From JBNKFV01 sp050289485 (GTDB lineage: Bacteria > Pseudomonadota > Gammaproteobacteria > Pseudomonadales > Cellvibrionaceae), in assembly GCA_050289485.1 (NCBI GenBank), contig JBNKFV010000004.1, forward strand, positions 87,718 to 151,717: DNA of 64,000 nt. Direction: 5' to 3'. The stretch's first letter is position 1. Each line of letters begins with the position of its first letter. The notes under the pieces were generated by a model. It did not search any database, was not told the DNA's origin, and saw only the letters and a list, made by a program, of their open reading frames with translations. A program made the translations under genes and the position numbers. Shown piece after piece: positions 23,689 through 32,588 of this stretch.

Positions 23689-24411
23689 TTATTTTACATT
23701 GCTGGCATGTAAGCCGCATTCCTTTTTAGTGGCTTCTTCCCACCACCAGCGACCTTCGCGCTCGTGCTGATTGGGGCCCACTGGTCGGGTGCAGGGTTCG
23801 CAGCCAATCGAAATAAAGCCGCGATCGTGCAGGCTGTTATAAGGCACGTTGTTGCTGCGGATATAATCCCATACTTGTGCCGACGACCAGTTTGCCAGGG
23901 GGTTGAACTTAGTGAGGGTTTCACCAGGGCGGGCAAATAGCTTATCGTCTTGTATTACGGGAATAGCGGCACGGGTTCCAGGGCTCTGATCGCGGCGTTG
24001 GCCGGTGATCCAGGCGTCCAGTTCAAGCAATTTGTTGCGCAGCGGACGAATTTTGCGAATACCACAGCATTCTTTGTGGTCGTCTTGATAAAAGCTGTAA
24101 AGGCCTTTTTCGCGCACCAATTTGCGCACTGCCTCGCCATCTGGGCTGAGGATGTCGAGTTTGAGGTTGTAGTGTTCGCGCACTTTTTCCATAAACTGGT
24201 AGGTTTCGGCATGCAGGCGGCCGGTATCCAGGCAGAACACTTCAATATCGGGGCGAATCTTGCTCGCTATATCGATGAGTACAACATCTTCGGCGCCGCT
24301 GAACGACACAGCAATGTTGTCGAACGTTTCCAGGGCGTAGGCCAGAATCTCCTGCGGGGACTGCGCCTGCAGGGTTTTATCGATTTCGATGGTATTGAGT
24401 AATTCTGTCAT
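23689..24411 (-). CDS. cysH: Adenylylsulfate (APS) reductase, iron-sulfur type CysH
   Basis: 240 aa from the ATG at 24411; an upstream TTG would add ten uncharacteristic residues. The nucleotide-binding VSFSGAEDVVLIDIA and FCLDTGRLHAET blocks are present. Two cysteine pairs, ECCGIRK and GCEPC, predict a [4Fe-4S] cluster and indicate APS reductase as in Pseudomonas and plants rather than the cluster-free PAPS reductase of E. coli. The catalytic cysteine is in KKECGLH near the C terminus. It converts APS to sulfite in assimilation. It forms an operon with the downstream CxxC protein and is divergent from thrH. A TATCAG/CTGATA palindrome lies upstream. Confidence 0.96.
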   Translation of the reverse strand: MTELLNTIEIDKTLQAQSPQEILAYALETFDNIAVSFSGAEDVVLIDIASKIRPDIEVFCLDTGRLHAETYQFMEKVREHYNLKLDILSPDGEAVRKLVREKGLYSFYQDDHKECCGIRKIRPLRNKLLELDAWITGQRRDQSPGTRAAIPVIQDDKLFARPGETLTKFNPLANWSSAQVWDYIRSNNVPYNSLHDRGFISIGCEPCTRPVGPNQHEREGRWWWEEATKKECGLHASNVK

Positions 24412-24478
24412 GGGGAAATGGTAAACCTGTTTTGGTATCAATCAAGCAGCCATGCGGCGTCTAAAGCGGGCGCAAGCA

Positions 24479-24494
24479 TATCAGAGCGCTGATA
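24479..24494 (-). promoter_or_regulatory. Palindrome TATCAG-AGCG-CTGATA upstream of cysH
   Basis: A 6-4-6 perfect inverted repeat 68-83 bp upstream of the cysH ATG. It could bind CysB or another regulator; unassigned. Confidence 0.35.
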
Positions 24495-24687
24495 ACCTGA
24501 AAAATAGTCTGTTGATCTGTGCTTATAACAGAATGCTTTAAAAGCCATGGGGAAGGAGCGGGGCTTGTGAATATGGCTTATCCGCGAATGGCGTTGCGAA
24601 ACGGGCGGGAAATGGGTAGATTGGCGCTTTTTAAGGCTCGGCCGGGCCCATTATTAACGTTTATAGACTTAACCTGAGGAATATCTC

Positions 24688-25305
24688 GTGGAAATCGCTT
24701 GTTTAGACTTGGAAGGGGTATTAGTACCTGAAATTTGGATTGAATTCGCCAATAAAACTGGTATTGATGCGCTGAAGGCAACCACACGCGATATTCCAGA
24801 TTACGATGAGCTAATGACCATGCGCCTCGGTGAGTTGGAAAAGCACAACCTCGGGTTGAACGAAATTCAGGAGGTTATCGCGACGCTTAAGCCTCTTGAT
24901 GGCGCGGCAGCGTTTGTGGATTGGCTGCGTGAGCGTTTTCAGGTAGTGATTTTGTCAGATACGTTTTACGAGTTTGCGGGCCCGTTGATGAAGCAACTGG
25001 GTTACCCAACCCTGTTTTGCCACAAGCTTGAGACAGATGCTAATGGTAAGGTGGTGAACTATAAAATTCGCCAGCCAAACCCTAAACGTCAATCGATTTG
25101 CGCGTTTAAAACCATGTACTACCGCACTATTGCAGCAGGCGATTCCTACAACGATACCACTATGCTGGCAGAAGCTGATGCCGGTATTCTGTTCCATGCG
25201 CCGGCCAACGTGATTGCTGAATTTCCGCAGTTTCCTGCGGTACATACTTACGAAGACCTGAAAAAAGAGTTTATCAAAGCCAGCATTCGCGACCTAACAC
25301 TGTAA
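24688..25305 (+). CDS. thrH: Bifunctional phosphoserine phosphatase / homoserine phosphotransferase ThrH
   Basis: 205 aa from a GTG at 24688 with GAGGA upstream. It is a HAD-family enzyme: the nucleophile motif is CLDLEGVLVPEIW (Asp7, with Glu replacing the usual second Asp), motif II is VILSDTF and the metal-binding end is AAGDSYNDTTML. This DLEGVLVPE variant is characteristic of ThrH, which in Pseudomonas dephosphorylates phosphoserine and can move the phosphate to homoserine. The gene order cysH-thrH-pabB is shared with Pseudomonas as I remember it. It has its own promoter region, divergent from cysH, and a terminator shared with pabB. Confidence 0.95.
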   Translation: MEIACLDLEGVLVPEIWIEFANKTGIDALKATTRDIPDYDELMTMRLGELEKHNLGLNEIQEVIATLKPLDGAAAFVDWLRERFQVVILSDTFYEFAGPLMKQLGYPTLFCHKLETDANGKVVNYKIRQPNPKRQSICAFKTMYYRTIAAGDSYNDTTMLAEADAGILFHAPANVIAEFPQFPAVHTYEDLKKEFIKASIRDLTL

Positions 25306-25327
25306 GCGAAAGGTTGTTGCTTGATTG

Positions 25328-25353
25328 AAAAGGCCGCATTTGCGGCTTTTTTT
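25328..25353. terminator. Terminator between thrH and pabB
   Basis: GCCGCA-TT-TGCGGC core flanked by A-run and T-run between converging genes; probably works both ways. Confidence 0.82.
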
Positions 25354-25378
25354 GTGGGTATTCGGCGCACTATATGCG

Positions 25379-26785
25379 CTATTCCTTAATACTGTGCCCA
25401 GTCGATAAGGTTTGTAGAATCAGGCGTATTTTATTCAGGCTCTCGGCGTATTCCTGTTCAGGGTTTGAGTCGGCGACAATGCCGCCGCCGCCCCAGCAGT
25501 GAATATCGCGCCCGTCGTAAACGGCGGTGCGAATGGCAATATTACTGTCCATATTGCCGTTGGCGCTAAAGTAGCCGATGCTGCCGCAATAAACCGAGCG
25601 TTCAGTATTTTCCAGCTCGTGGATAATCTCCATGGCCCGCTTTTTGGGTGCACCGGTAATCGAGCCGCCAGGAAAACAGGCTTCGAGCAGGTCAATTAAT
25701 GAAAATTCGTCTCTCAGTTTGCCGGTTACACTGCTAACGAGGTGGTGTACATTGGTGTAGCTTTCGAGCTTAAAAAGCTCGGGTACTTTTACGGAGAAGG
25801 CCTCGCATACCTTGCTAAGGTCGTTGCGAAGAAGGTCGACAATCATCAGGTTTTCCGCACGGTCTTTTTCGCTCTGCTGCAATGTGAGTGCGTTAGTGTG
25901 ATCTTCTGCGGGTGTGTTGCCCCGGGGCATGGTGCCTTTAATAGGGCGCGTTTCCACCTGCGCGTTTTCTACTTTTAACAATCGTTCAGGGCTTACGCTG
26001 AGCACAGCGGCACCGGGTAGCTGTATATAAGCAGAAAAAGGCGAGGGCAGATGTTGTCGCAAGTGCAGGTAGGCGGCCACTGGGCTACCCCTAAACGGGG
26101 CGGTAAAGCGATGGGTGAAGTTAACCTGATAACAATCACCAGCCTGTATGTAATCGTGTACCTTGCTAAGCGCCTTGAGGTAAGCTGACTTGCCCAATTG
26201 CCCCTCAAACTGACCAACAGTGAAGTCTTTCTCAGGCGGTGCTGTTTGCGCTCGCAGTAATTGGTTTAGCAGATCTGCCGGTAGCGTATGTTCGTAACCG
26301 GGTAGCGTAAACAGAAAACTTTGTTTTTCGTGGTGGTCCACAACCACAGCCCAAGGGTAGAGGCCTACCCAGGCATCTGGCACATTGGCGGTTTTACTGT
26401 GGGCGCCATGGTTGATGTCATACTGCTGGTTGCCGAGGTGATAACCAAAATACCCCAGCAAGCCGCCGATAAACGGTATGTGTTGGTGCTGTGGCTGATC
26501 GACTTGCTCCAGTAAAGCGGCCACGCGCTGATAGAAATGTTGCACGGTGGCATGGGTGCTGTGGCCCTCTGAGGTGCGAAGTGTGCCTCGGTCAAATTCT
26601 AGCCAGCGCAATGGGGATGCTGATAGTATGTCATAACGTCCCTGTTTTGGGTCGGTACTGCTATCTAGCCATATAAAATGCTTATATGCGGACATAACGT
26701 ATGCATATCCGGCACTGTCTGGTAGGTAAGGCAGGCACGTTACGCTGGCTTGGGGTTGTGGGGGCATGGTTACGTTGGGCATCAT
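25379..26785 (-). CDS. pabB: Aminodeoxychorismate synthase component I
   Basis: 468 aa; the first ATG is used, though Met2 or Met7 could be the start. The C-terminal chorismate-binding domain carries ETRPIKGTMPRG. The lysine in PIKGT is the PabB nucleophile, where anthranilate synthase TrpE has Ala, so this is PabB rather than TrpE. Other blocks are CYQVNFTHRF, AENLMIVDLLRNDL, FPGGSITGAPKKRAMEII and YCGSIGY. With PabA it makes 4-amino-4-deoxychorismate for folate synthesis in the cytoplasm; no pabA or pabC is seen nearby. It lies next to thrH in the same arrangement as I recall from Pseudomonas. Confidence 0.95.
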   Translation of the reverse strand: MMPNVTMPPQPQASVTCLPYLPDSAGYAYVMSAYKHFIWLDSSTDPKQGRYDILSASPLRWLEFDRGTLRTSEGHSTHATVQHFYQRVAALLEQVDQPQHQHIPFIGGLLGYFGYHLGNQQYDINHGAHSKTANVPDAWVGLYPWAVVVDHHEKQSFLFTLPGYEHTLPADLLNQLLRAQTAPPEKDFTVGQFEGQLGKSAYLKALSKVHDYIQAGDCYQVNFTHRFTAPFRGSPVAAYLHLRQHLPSPFSAYIQLPGAAVLSVSPERLLKVENAQVETRPIKGTMPRGNTPAEDHTNALTLQQSEKDRAENLMIVDLLRNDLSKVCEAFSVKVPELFKLESYTNVHHLVSSVTGKLRDEFSLIDLLEACFPGGSITGAPKKRAMEIIHELENTERSVYCGSIGYFSANGNMDSNIAIRTAVYDGRDIHCWGGGGIVADSNPEQEYAESLNKIRLILQTLSTGHSIKE

Positions 26786-26888
26786 TGTATGTGTATTTTT
26801 GGCCAGCGCGCATTATACGGACGGCGTTCTTAATTGCGAATGTTTGCGCCGTCGGGTTGATACGTGTTATTGCCGTATTGGAGGATCT

Positions 26889-27191
26889 ATGGCGTTTTAC
26901 CCCTTGGTCAAATTGCATCAGCTGCACGAAGGGTTTTATCAAGTATTTAATGCGGGTGGGCAGCAGGTTGTTGTCACCTGTGATCAGGGGCGGCACCAGG
27001 TTTTTATCAATCGTTGCCCGCATATGGGGAAGCCTTTGGATCGGGCTACTCTGAACCAAGGGGTTTTACGTTGCCCGTTTCATGGGGCCGAGTTTGATGT
27101 GCAATCCGGGCGCTGCCTCAACGGCAACGGTGGTGGTTTGCAAAAGGTGGTTCCTGCCTACGACGGCAATCTGTTGGGGGTTGACCTTTAA
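26889..27191 (+). CDS. Rieske [2Fe-2S] ferredoxin-like protein
   Basis: 100 aa with a GGAGG ribosome binding site 5 nt before the ATG. The two Rieske ligand pairs are clear: CPHMGKPL and CPFHGAEFDV (Cys-x-His and Cys-x2-His). There is no signal peptide or membrane segment, so it is a soluble cytoplasmic electron carrier of the small single-domain Rieske ferredoxin or NirD-like type. No oxygenase or nitrite reductase partner gene is adjacent. It is divergent from pabB and convergent with aceA. The partner and role are unknown. Confidence 0.92.
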   Translation: MAFYPLVKLHQLHEGFYQVFNAGGQQVVVTCDQGRHQVFINRCPHMGKPLDRATLNQGVLRCPFHGAEFDVQSGRCLNGNGGGLQKVVPAYDGNLLGVDL

Positions 27192-27209
27192 ACCTGCGAA
27201 TAAAGGCAT

Positions 27210-27236
27210 AAAAAAGCCGCTGCACGAGGCAGCGGC
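27210..27236 (-). terminator. Rho-independent terminator of aceA
   Basis: GCCGCTGC-ACGAG-GCAGCGGC stem followed, on the aceA strand, by a T-run (A-run at 27210-27215 on the + strand). Confidence 0.88.
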
Positions 27237-27258
27237 AGGTGGGTACAGCAGGTAATCG

Positions 27259-28857
27259 TTAAGCAAACTGGTTCATGGTGTTGTCTTTGCCTGATGCTTT
27301 CAATGCGGCATCACCAGAGAAGTACTCTTTGTGGTCGTCGCCCATATCGGAACCCGCCATATTCTGGTGTTTTACACAGGCAATCGTCTGGCGGATTTCC
27401 TGGCGTTGAACACCGCGAACGTAGGCCAGCATGCCATCTTCACCAAAGTAGCCTTGAGCCAGGTTGTCAGTAGATAGTGCCGCTGTGTGGTAAGTTGGCA
27501 GTGTAATCAGGTGGTGGAAAATACCCGCTTCACGCGCCGCGTCTGCCTGGAAGCTCTGAATACGACGATCTGCTTCCTGTGCGAGATCGGTGTTGTCGTA
27601 CTTCTCTTCCATCAGGCCTGCACGGTCGTACGCGCTTACATCACGGCCTGACTCACTCCAGGCATCAAAAACCTGCTGGCGGAAGCTCAGTGTCCAGTTG
27701 AATGATGGGCTGTTGTTGTAAACCAGCTTGGCATTGGGTACTACTTCGCGGATACGGTTAACCATGCTGGCAATCTGGCCAACGTGTGGTTTTTCGGTTT
27801 CGATCCACAGCAGGTCGGCACCATTTTGCAGAGAGGTAATGCAGTCGAGTACTACGCGGTCTTCACCGGTTCCTTTGCGGAACTGGAACAGGTTGCTTGG
27901 CAGACGTTTTGGTTTCAACAACTTACCGTTGGCTTTGATGACGACATCGCCATTGTCTATATCGTCTGGCCCATCGATGATGTCGCCATCCAGGAACGAG
28001 TTGTACTGGTCACCCAAGTCACCGGGTTGATTGGTTACCGCGATTTGTTTGGTGAGGCCTGCACCGAGAGAGTCAGTACGCGCTACGATTACGCCATCGT
28101 CAACACCCAGCTCGAGGAAGGCATAACGAACGGCGCGAATTTTTGCCAAAAAGTCTTCGTGTGGCACAGTAACTTTTCCGTCTTGGTGGCCGCACTGTTT
28201 CTCGTCAGAAACCTGGTTTTCAATCTGAATACAGCAAGCACCCGCTTCAATCATTTTCTTGGCCAGCAGGTAAGTGGCTTCTTCGTTACCAAAGCCCGCG
28301 TCGATGTCGGCAATAATGGGCACCACGTGGGTTTGGAAGTTGTCGATCTGCTTTTGCAGGTTCGCTGCAGTTACTTGATCGCCAGCTTCGCGGGCTTCAT
28401 CCAATTGACGGAATAAACCACCTAATTCACGAGCATCAGCTTGACGCAGGAAGGTGTAAAGCTCCTCAATCAGTGAAGACACGGCAGTTTTTTCGTGCAT
28501 TGACTGGTCGGGCAGTGGGCCGAACTCAGAGCGTAGCGCGGCTATCATCCAGCCAGACAGGTACAAGTAACGCCGGTCAGTGTTGTTGAAGTGCTTTTTA
28601 ATAGAGATCATCTTTTGCTGACCGATAAACCCATGCCAGCAACCGAGAGACTGGGTGTATTGGCTACTGTCTGCATCGTAACGAGCCATGTCTTTACGCA
28701 TAATGGCAGCCGTGTAGCGGGCAATATCTAAACCGGTTTTAAACCGGTTTTGCGTACGCATGCGAGCCGCATACTCTGGGCTGATCGCATCCCAGGTTTT
28801 GCCGTAGCCCTGTTTTAAGCTTGCAATGGCATCAATATCTTTCAGGTAGTTTGACAT
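27259..28857 (-). CDS. aceA: Isocitrate lyase
   Basis: 532 aa, the longer isocitrate lyase subfamily also found in Pseudomonas, compared with 434 aa in E. coli. The catalytic signature is EKQCGHQDGK, metal and substrate contacts are in PIIADIDAGFGNEEA and IVARTDSLGAG, and LVYNNSPSFNW lies near the C-terminal lid. It splits isocitrate to glyoxylate and succinate, the first step of the glyoxylate shunt. It is divergent from a LysR regulator, beyond which glcB follows. A 19-bp sequence identical to one in front of glcB lies 146-164 bp upstream of its start. It ends at a strong terminator. Confidence 0.97.
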   Translation of the reverse strand: MSNYLKDIDAIASLKQGYGKTWDAISPEYAARMRTQNRFKTGLDIARYTAAIMRKDMARYDADSSQYTQSLGCWHGFIGQQKMISIKKHFNNTDRRYLYLSGWMIAALRSEFGPLPDQSMHEKTAVSSLIEELYTFLRQADARELGGLFRQLDEAREAGDQVTAANLQKQIDNFQTHVVPIIADIDAGFGNEEATYLLAKKMIEAGACCIQIENQVSDEKQCGHQDGKVTVPHEDFLAKIRAVRYAFLELGVDDGVIVARTDSLGAGLTKQIAVTNQPGDLGDQYNSFLDGDIIDGPDDIDNGDVVIKANGKLLKPKRLPSNLFQFRKGTGEDRVVLDCITSLQNGADLLWIETEKPHVGQIASMVNRIREVVPNAKLVYNNSPSFNWTLSFRQQVFDAWSESGRDVSAYDRAGLMEEKYDNTDLAQEADRRIQSFQADAAREAGIFHHLITLPTYHTAALSTDNLAQGYFGEDGMLAYVRGVQRQEIRQTIACVKHQNMAGSDMGDDHKEYFSGDAALKASGKDNTMNQFA

Positions 28858-29002
28858 GGTAGTGGCTCCTGTCGTGTGCAGTGTCTAGCGTTTATGTTTT
28901 TGTTAAAACTGGTTTTTGCTTTTCTTTGTTTGCGCTTTTCTCTCGCAAGATCTGCGTGGTTAAGCGGTATGGAAAAAGTGTATGAGAATTGATCTTAATT
29001 TA

Positions 29003-29021
29003 GCTAATTTATAGTTGTTAT
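29003..29021 (+). promoter_or_regulatory. Candidate operator, copy 1 (aceA/lysR side)
   Basis: GCTAATTTATAGTTGTTAT is exactly identical, in inverted orientation, to 30197-30215 in front of glcB. The core has the form CTA-N5-TAG, and a second CTA-N5-TAG core follows at 29037-29048. This is most simply a binding site for the LysR protein encoded between the two sites. Confidence 0.65.
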
Positions 29022-29036
29022 TCTCTGCATTCACAG

Positions 29037-29048
29037 GCTAAATTATAG
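29037..29048 (+). promoter_or_regulatory. Second half-conserved operator core (aceA/lysR side)
   Basis: GCTAAATTATAG differs from the 29003 site at one position and lies 34 bp downstream of it. Two sites on this side would fit a LysR tetramer bridging recognition and activation sites. Confidence 0.45.
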
Positions 29049-29180
29049 GGGGTGCCATAAGGCCAAGGGCCCGTTAACACTAATTTGGATGATCTGTTGT
29101 GGCTAAAAAGCCGCCAATTTCCAACAGTAGGCGCTTTAGGCGAGGCTTTAGCCATTCGAAGGTGGATAGAGGTGTCAAAC

Positions 29181-30134
29181 ATGCAGCTCGACAGGGTAGA
29201 TTTAAACCTTTTGGTGTATTTGGATGTATTACTGCGCGAGCGCAACGTAACCAATGCCGCCAATCAACTGGGTATTAGCCAGCCAGCTATGAGTAATGGG
29301 TTGCGGCGCCTGCGAACCTTGTTTGACGATCCTTTGTTGATTCGTACCAGTGATGGTATGACGCCTACCGAGCGCGCACTGGAATTGCAGCCTATTGTTC
29401 ACCGGTCGTTGATGGAGCTGGAAAAAGCCATTCAGCCGCGTGCCGACTTTGATCCTTCTGCCAGTCGGCAGGTATTTCGAATGATGGCCAGCGACTACGC
29501 TGAAGCCACGTTGATTCCGGCCTTGTTAAGCCGCTTGCATAACGAAGCACCGGGGGTTGTGCTCGATATCATGACACCCAGCGACGTCAGCTTTCTGGAT
29601 GTGGAACAAGGCAAAGTTGATCTCGCTATTAACCGTTTCGACACCTTACCGCAGTCATTCCACCAAATACCGGTATGGCGCGATGGCTTTGTCTGCCTGA
29701 TGCAGGCAGGGCATCCCATACTCGATAACTATACCCTTGACGGTTATTTGGCCGCGAATCATGTGTGGGTGAGTAAAACCGGTATGGGTATTGGGGTAGG
29801 GGTTAACCCAGATGATGTACAGCGTTTGGGATGGGTAGATTCACACCTGAACGAGCAAGGGTTTAAGCGCAATATCACCTTGTTTACCCGCCATTATCAG
29901 GCAGCCATGATTTATGCGACAGAAAACAACTTGATTGCCACCTTACCGTCAAAGGCCGCCCGATTGTATGTGAACGATCCGGGCGTAGTCGTACGAGAAC
30001 CACCTTTTGATATCCCGCCTATTGAGCTCACGCTGGCGTGGAGCCCGCTACTGCAAAACAACCCTGCGCATCGGTGGATCCGGCGCTTAGTGGTGGATGT
30101 GGCGCGTGCAATGGATGATCAATCTATTCTTTAG
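29181..30134 (+). CDS. LysR-family transcriptional regulator of the glyoxylate cluster
   Basis: 317 aa from the ATG at 29181, preferred over an in-frame start 96 bp upstream because AGAGGTG precedes it and LysR proteins begin close to the DNA-binding domain. The winged helix-turn-helix is residues about 5-62 (NVTNAANQLGISQPAMSNGL). The remainder is the substrate-binding-like effector domain (DLAINRFDTLP, VSKTGMGIGVG). It lies between divergent aceA and downstream glcB, and identical 19-bp sequences flank it in both intergenic regions. It probably controls both glyoxylate-shunt genes; activator or repressor mode and the effector are unknown. Confidence 0.92.
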   Translation: MQLDRVDLNLLVYLDVLLRERNVTNAANQLGISQPAMSNGLRRLRTLFDDPLLIRTSDGMTPTERALELQPIVHRSLMELEKAIQPRADFDPSASRQVFRMMASDYAEATLIPALLSRLHNEAPGVVLDIMTPSDVSFLDVEQGKVDLAINRFDTLPQSFHQIPVWRDGFVCLMQAGHPILDNYTLDGYLAANHVWVSKTGMGIGVGVNPDDVQRLGWVDSHLNEQGFKRNITLFTRHYQAAMIYATENNLIATLPSKAARLYVNDPGVVVREPPFDIPPIELTLAWSPLLQNNPAHRWIRRLVVDVARAMDDQSIL

Positions 30135-30196
30135 GCCGTGTTTATCGCAGTGGTTGGTTAAAAATTATCACTTTATTCATGCTGTGTATGCCTGGC

Positions 30197-30215
30197 ATAA
30201 CAACTATAAATTAGC
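30197..30215 (-). promoter_or_regulatory. Candidate operator, copy 2 (glcB side)
   Basis: The reverse complement reads GCTAATTTATAGTTGTTAT, identical over 19 bp to 29003-29021. It lies 94-112 bp upstream of the glcB start codon in a 174-bp intergenic region, a typical position for a LysR-type activator site. Confidence 0.65.
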
Positions 30216-30308
30216 CGTATATCCTCATCAGTGACTACACTTTGCCCAGTTCTGCTGATTGAGCGAACGCTATTGATTTAACCTCAAACCAGACAATAGG
30301 GGCTCACC

Positions 30309-32507
30309 ATGACCACTAACTTGCAGCATACGCCTGACAAAGCACAACGCATCAACACGCATGGCTTACAAGTGGCTGAGGTCTTATACCGTTTGGTGGA
30401 AGACGACATTCTGCCGGGTAGTGGTGTATCCAGTGATCAATTTTGGTCTGGTTTCGCCAATATCGTTAACGATTTGGTCCCAGAAAACCGTGCGCTATTG
30501 AAAAAGCGTGACCAGTTACAGGCGGCCATCGATGAATGGCATATGGGTAACCAGGGGCAAAAGCTCGATCTTGCGGCTTACAAACAGTTTTTAACGGATA
30601 TTGGCTATTTGGTTGCTGAGCCCGCTGGGTTTGAAATTACCACCAAGAATGTTGACGAAGAAATCGCCGCACAGCCAGGCCCTCAGTTAGTGGTGCCCGT
30701 TAAAAATGCTCGCTTTGCATTAAACGCCGCTAATGCCCGCTGGGGTAGTCTCTACGATGCCTTATATGGCACCGATGCCATTCCTGGGCAACCCAGTGGC
30801 CAAGGTTTTGACCCAGAGCGTGGCAGAAAAGTCATTGCTCGTGGTCGCGCCTTACTTGATGAGACAGCACCGTTAGCGCGGGGTAGCCATGCCGAAGTCA
30901 TTAAGTATCACTGTGAAAATGGAGCGCTGATGGCTGATCTGAAAAATGGTGAGCAGTCTGCTTTGCAGCAACCCGAGAAATTTGCAGGTTTTACCGGCGC
31001 TGCGTCTTCTCCTGCTTCCATCTTACTGAAAAACAATGGCTTACATCTTGATATTCAAGTTGATTCAAACTCGTTTATCGGCAAAACAGATCCGGCGGGC
31101 GTGAAAGATATTCTGGTAGAAGCTGCCATTACCACCATTATGGATTGCGAAGACTCTGTTGCTGCGGTTGATGCTGAAGATAAAACCGAGGTTTACCGCA
31201 ACTGGCTGGGCTTAATGAAAGGTGATTTGCAGGCCAGCTTTGCCAAAAGTGGCCAAATGCAGGTGCGAAAACTGGAGCAGGATCGCCACTACCTTACCCC
31301 CAATGGCGATGCTCTTACCCTGCATGGTCGCAGTTTGCTACTGGTGCGTAATGTTGGTCATTTAATGACTATTAACGCAGTGCTGAACGAAGCGGGTGAA
31401 GAGATTCCAGAAGGTATTCTTGATGCCATGGTAACGGTGTTAGCTGCCAAGCATGATCTCAACGGCAAGGGTTTGGGTAACTCTCGTACCGGCAGTATCT
31501 ATATCGTAAAACCCAAAATGCATGGCCCGGAAGAGGTAGCTTTTGCTGACAAGTTATTTGCCCGCGTTGAAGATGCCCTGGGGCTTGAACGAAATACCCT
31601 CAAAATGGGCATTATGGACGAGGAGCGTCGCACTTCGATCAACCTGAAAGCGTGCATCGAGGCTGCCAAAGCTCGGGTGGTATTTATTAATACCGGCTTT
31701 CTTGATCGCACCGGTGATGAAATTCATACCTCTATGCAGGCTGGGCCCATGGTGCCCAAAGGCAAAATGAAACAGCAACGTTGGATTAGCGCTTACGAAG
31801 ACGCCAACGTAGATGTGGGCCTCCAATGTGGCTTGCCCGGTAAGGCCCAGATTGGCAAGGGTATGTGGGCAATGCCAGATTTGATGGCTGCGATGTTGGA
31901 GCAAAAAATTGTTCACCCGAAAATGGGCGCGAACACTGCCTGGGTGCCGTCGCCGAATGCGGCTACATTGCATGCCATGCACTATCACCAGATTGATGTA
32001 CTGGCACTGCAAAAAGAACTGGCCAAACGTGAGCCCGCCAAACTGGATGATATTCTTACTATTCCGTTGCTGGAAGACCGTAATGCTTTGACGCCAGAAA
32101 TGATTCAGCAAGAACTGGACAACAATGCGCAAGGTATTCTTGGCTACGTAGTTCGTTGGGTTGATCAAGGGGTTGGCTGTTCAAAAGTGCCTGATATTAA
32201 CAATGTAGGCTTGATGGAAGATCGCGCAACGCTGCGTATTTCCAGTCAGCACATTGCCAATTGGTTACATCACGGTATTTGTACCGAGGCGCAAGTAAAG
32301 GAAACCATGGCACGTATGGCGGCGGTGGTAGACCAGCAGAATGCGAATGACCCCAGTTACCAGCCTATGGCGGGTAATCTGGCCATTAATACCGCTTTCG
32401 CAGCGGCCAGTGCACTGGTATTTGAAGGATTGACGCAGCCCAATGGGTATACGGAGCCTTTGCTACATGCCTACCGTTTAAAGGCCAAGGCATTACAGGC
32501 GGGTTGA
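30309..32507 (+). CDS. glcB: Malate synthase G
   Basis: 732 aa, the G isoform (about 720-730 aa) rather than the shorter A isoform. Recognisable blocks are AKVIKYHCENGALM-type mid-domain sequence, TTIMDCEDSVAAVD, GRSLLLVRNVGHLM and the active-site IMDEERRTSINLKACI. It also has WAMPDLMAAML and the C-terminal RISSQHIANWLHHG. It condenses glyoxylate with acetyl-CoA to malate, completing the shunt begun by AceA. It is monocistronic, with a 174-bp upstream region containing the candidate LysR operator and a terminator downstream. Placement beside aceA differs from the Pseudomonas arrangement I remember. Confidence 0.97.
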   Translation: MTTNLQHTPDKAQRINTHGLQVAEVLYRLVEDDILPGSGVSSDQFWSGFANIVNDLVPENRALLKKRDQLQAAIDEWHMGNQGQKLDLAAYKQFLTDIGYLVAEPAGFEITTKNVDEEIAAQPGPQLVVPVKNARFALNAANARWGSLYDALYGTDAIPGQPSGQGFDPERGRKVIARGRALLDETAPLARGSHAEVIKYHCENGALMADLKNGEQSALQQPEKFAGFTGAASSPASILLKNNGLHLDIQVDSNSFIGKTDPAGVKDILVEAAITTIMDCEDSVAAVDAEDKTEVYRNWLGLMKGDLQASFAKSGQMQVRKLEQDRHYLTPNGDALTLHGRSLLLVRNVGHLMTINAVLNEAGEEIPEGILDAMVTVLAAKHDLNGKGLGNSRTGSIYIVKPKMHGPEEVAFADKLFARVEDALGLERNTLKMGIMDEERRTSINLKACIEAAKARVVFINTGFLDRTGDEIHTSMQAGPMVPKGKMKQQRWISAYEDANVDVGLQCGLPGKAQIGKGMWAMPDLMAAMLEQKIVHPKMGANTAWVPSPNAATLHAMHYHQIDVLALQKELAKREPAKLDDILTIPLLEDRNALTPEMIQQELDNNAQGILGYVVRWVDQGVGCSKVPDINNVGLMEDRATLRISSQHIANWLHHGICTEAQVKETMARMAAVVDQQNANDPSYQPMAGNLAINTAFAAASALVFEGLTQPNGYTEPLLHAYRLKAKALQAG

Positions 32508-32588
32508 AGAAGGTTTGGGCATTGTTTCTGTGGTTGCCTGAATGTAGTGACTTTGCTGGATAGCGCACCCCCACTGTTATCCAGCAGG

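Larger units (their letters stand above)
28858..29180. other. aceA / lysR divergent intergenic region
   Basis: 323 bp without a gene. It holds two related 12-bp sequences, GCTAATTTATAG at 29003 and GCTAAATTATAG at 29037 (11 of 12 identical, 34 bp apart). The first is part of the 19-bp sequence repeated before glcB. Both promoters should lie here, but no clear -35/-10 pair stands out. Confidence 0.6.

Noticed and set aside
25379..26785. Calling this gene anthranilate synthase component I (trpE)
   Set aside because: PIKGT with Lys is the PabB active site; TrpE has Ala there, and no trp genes are nearby.
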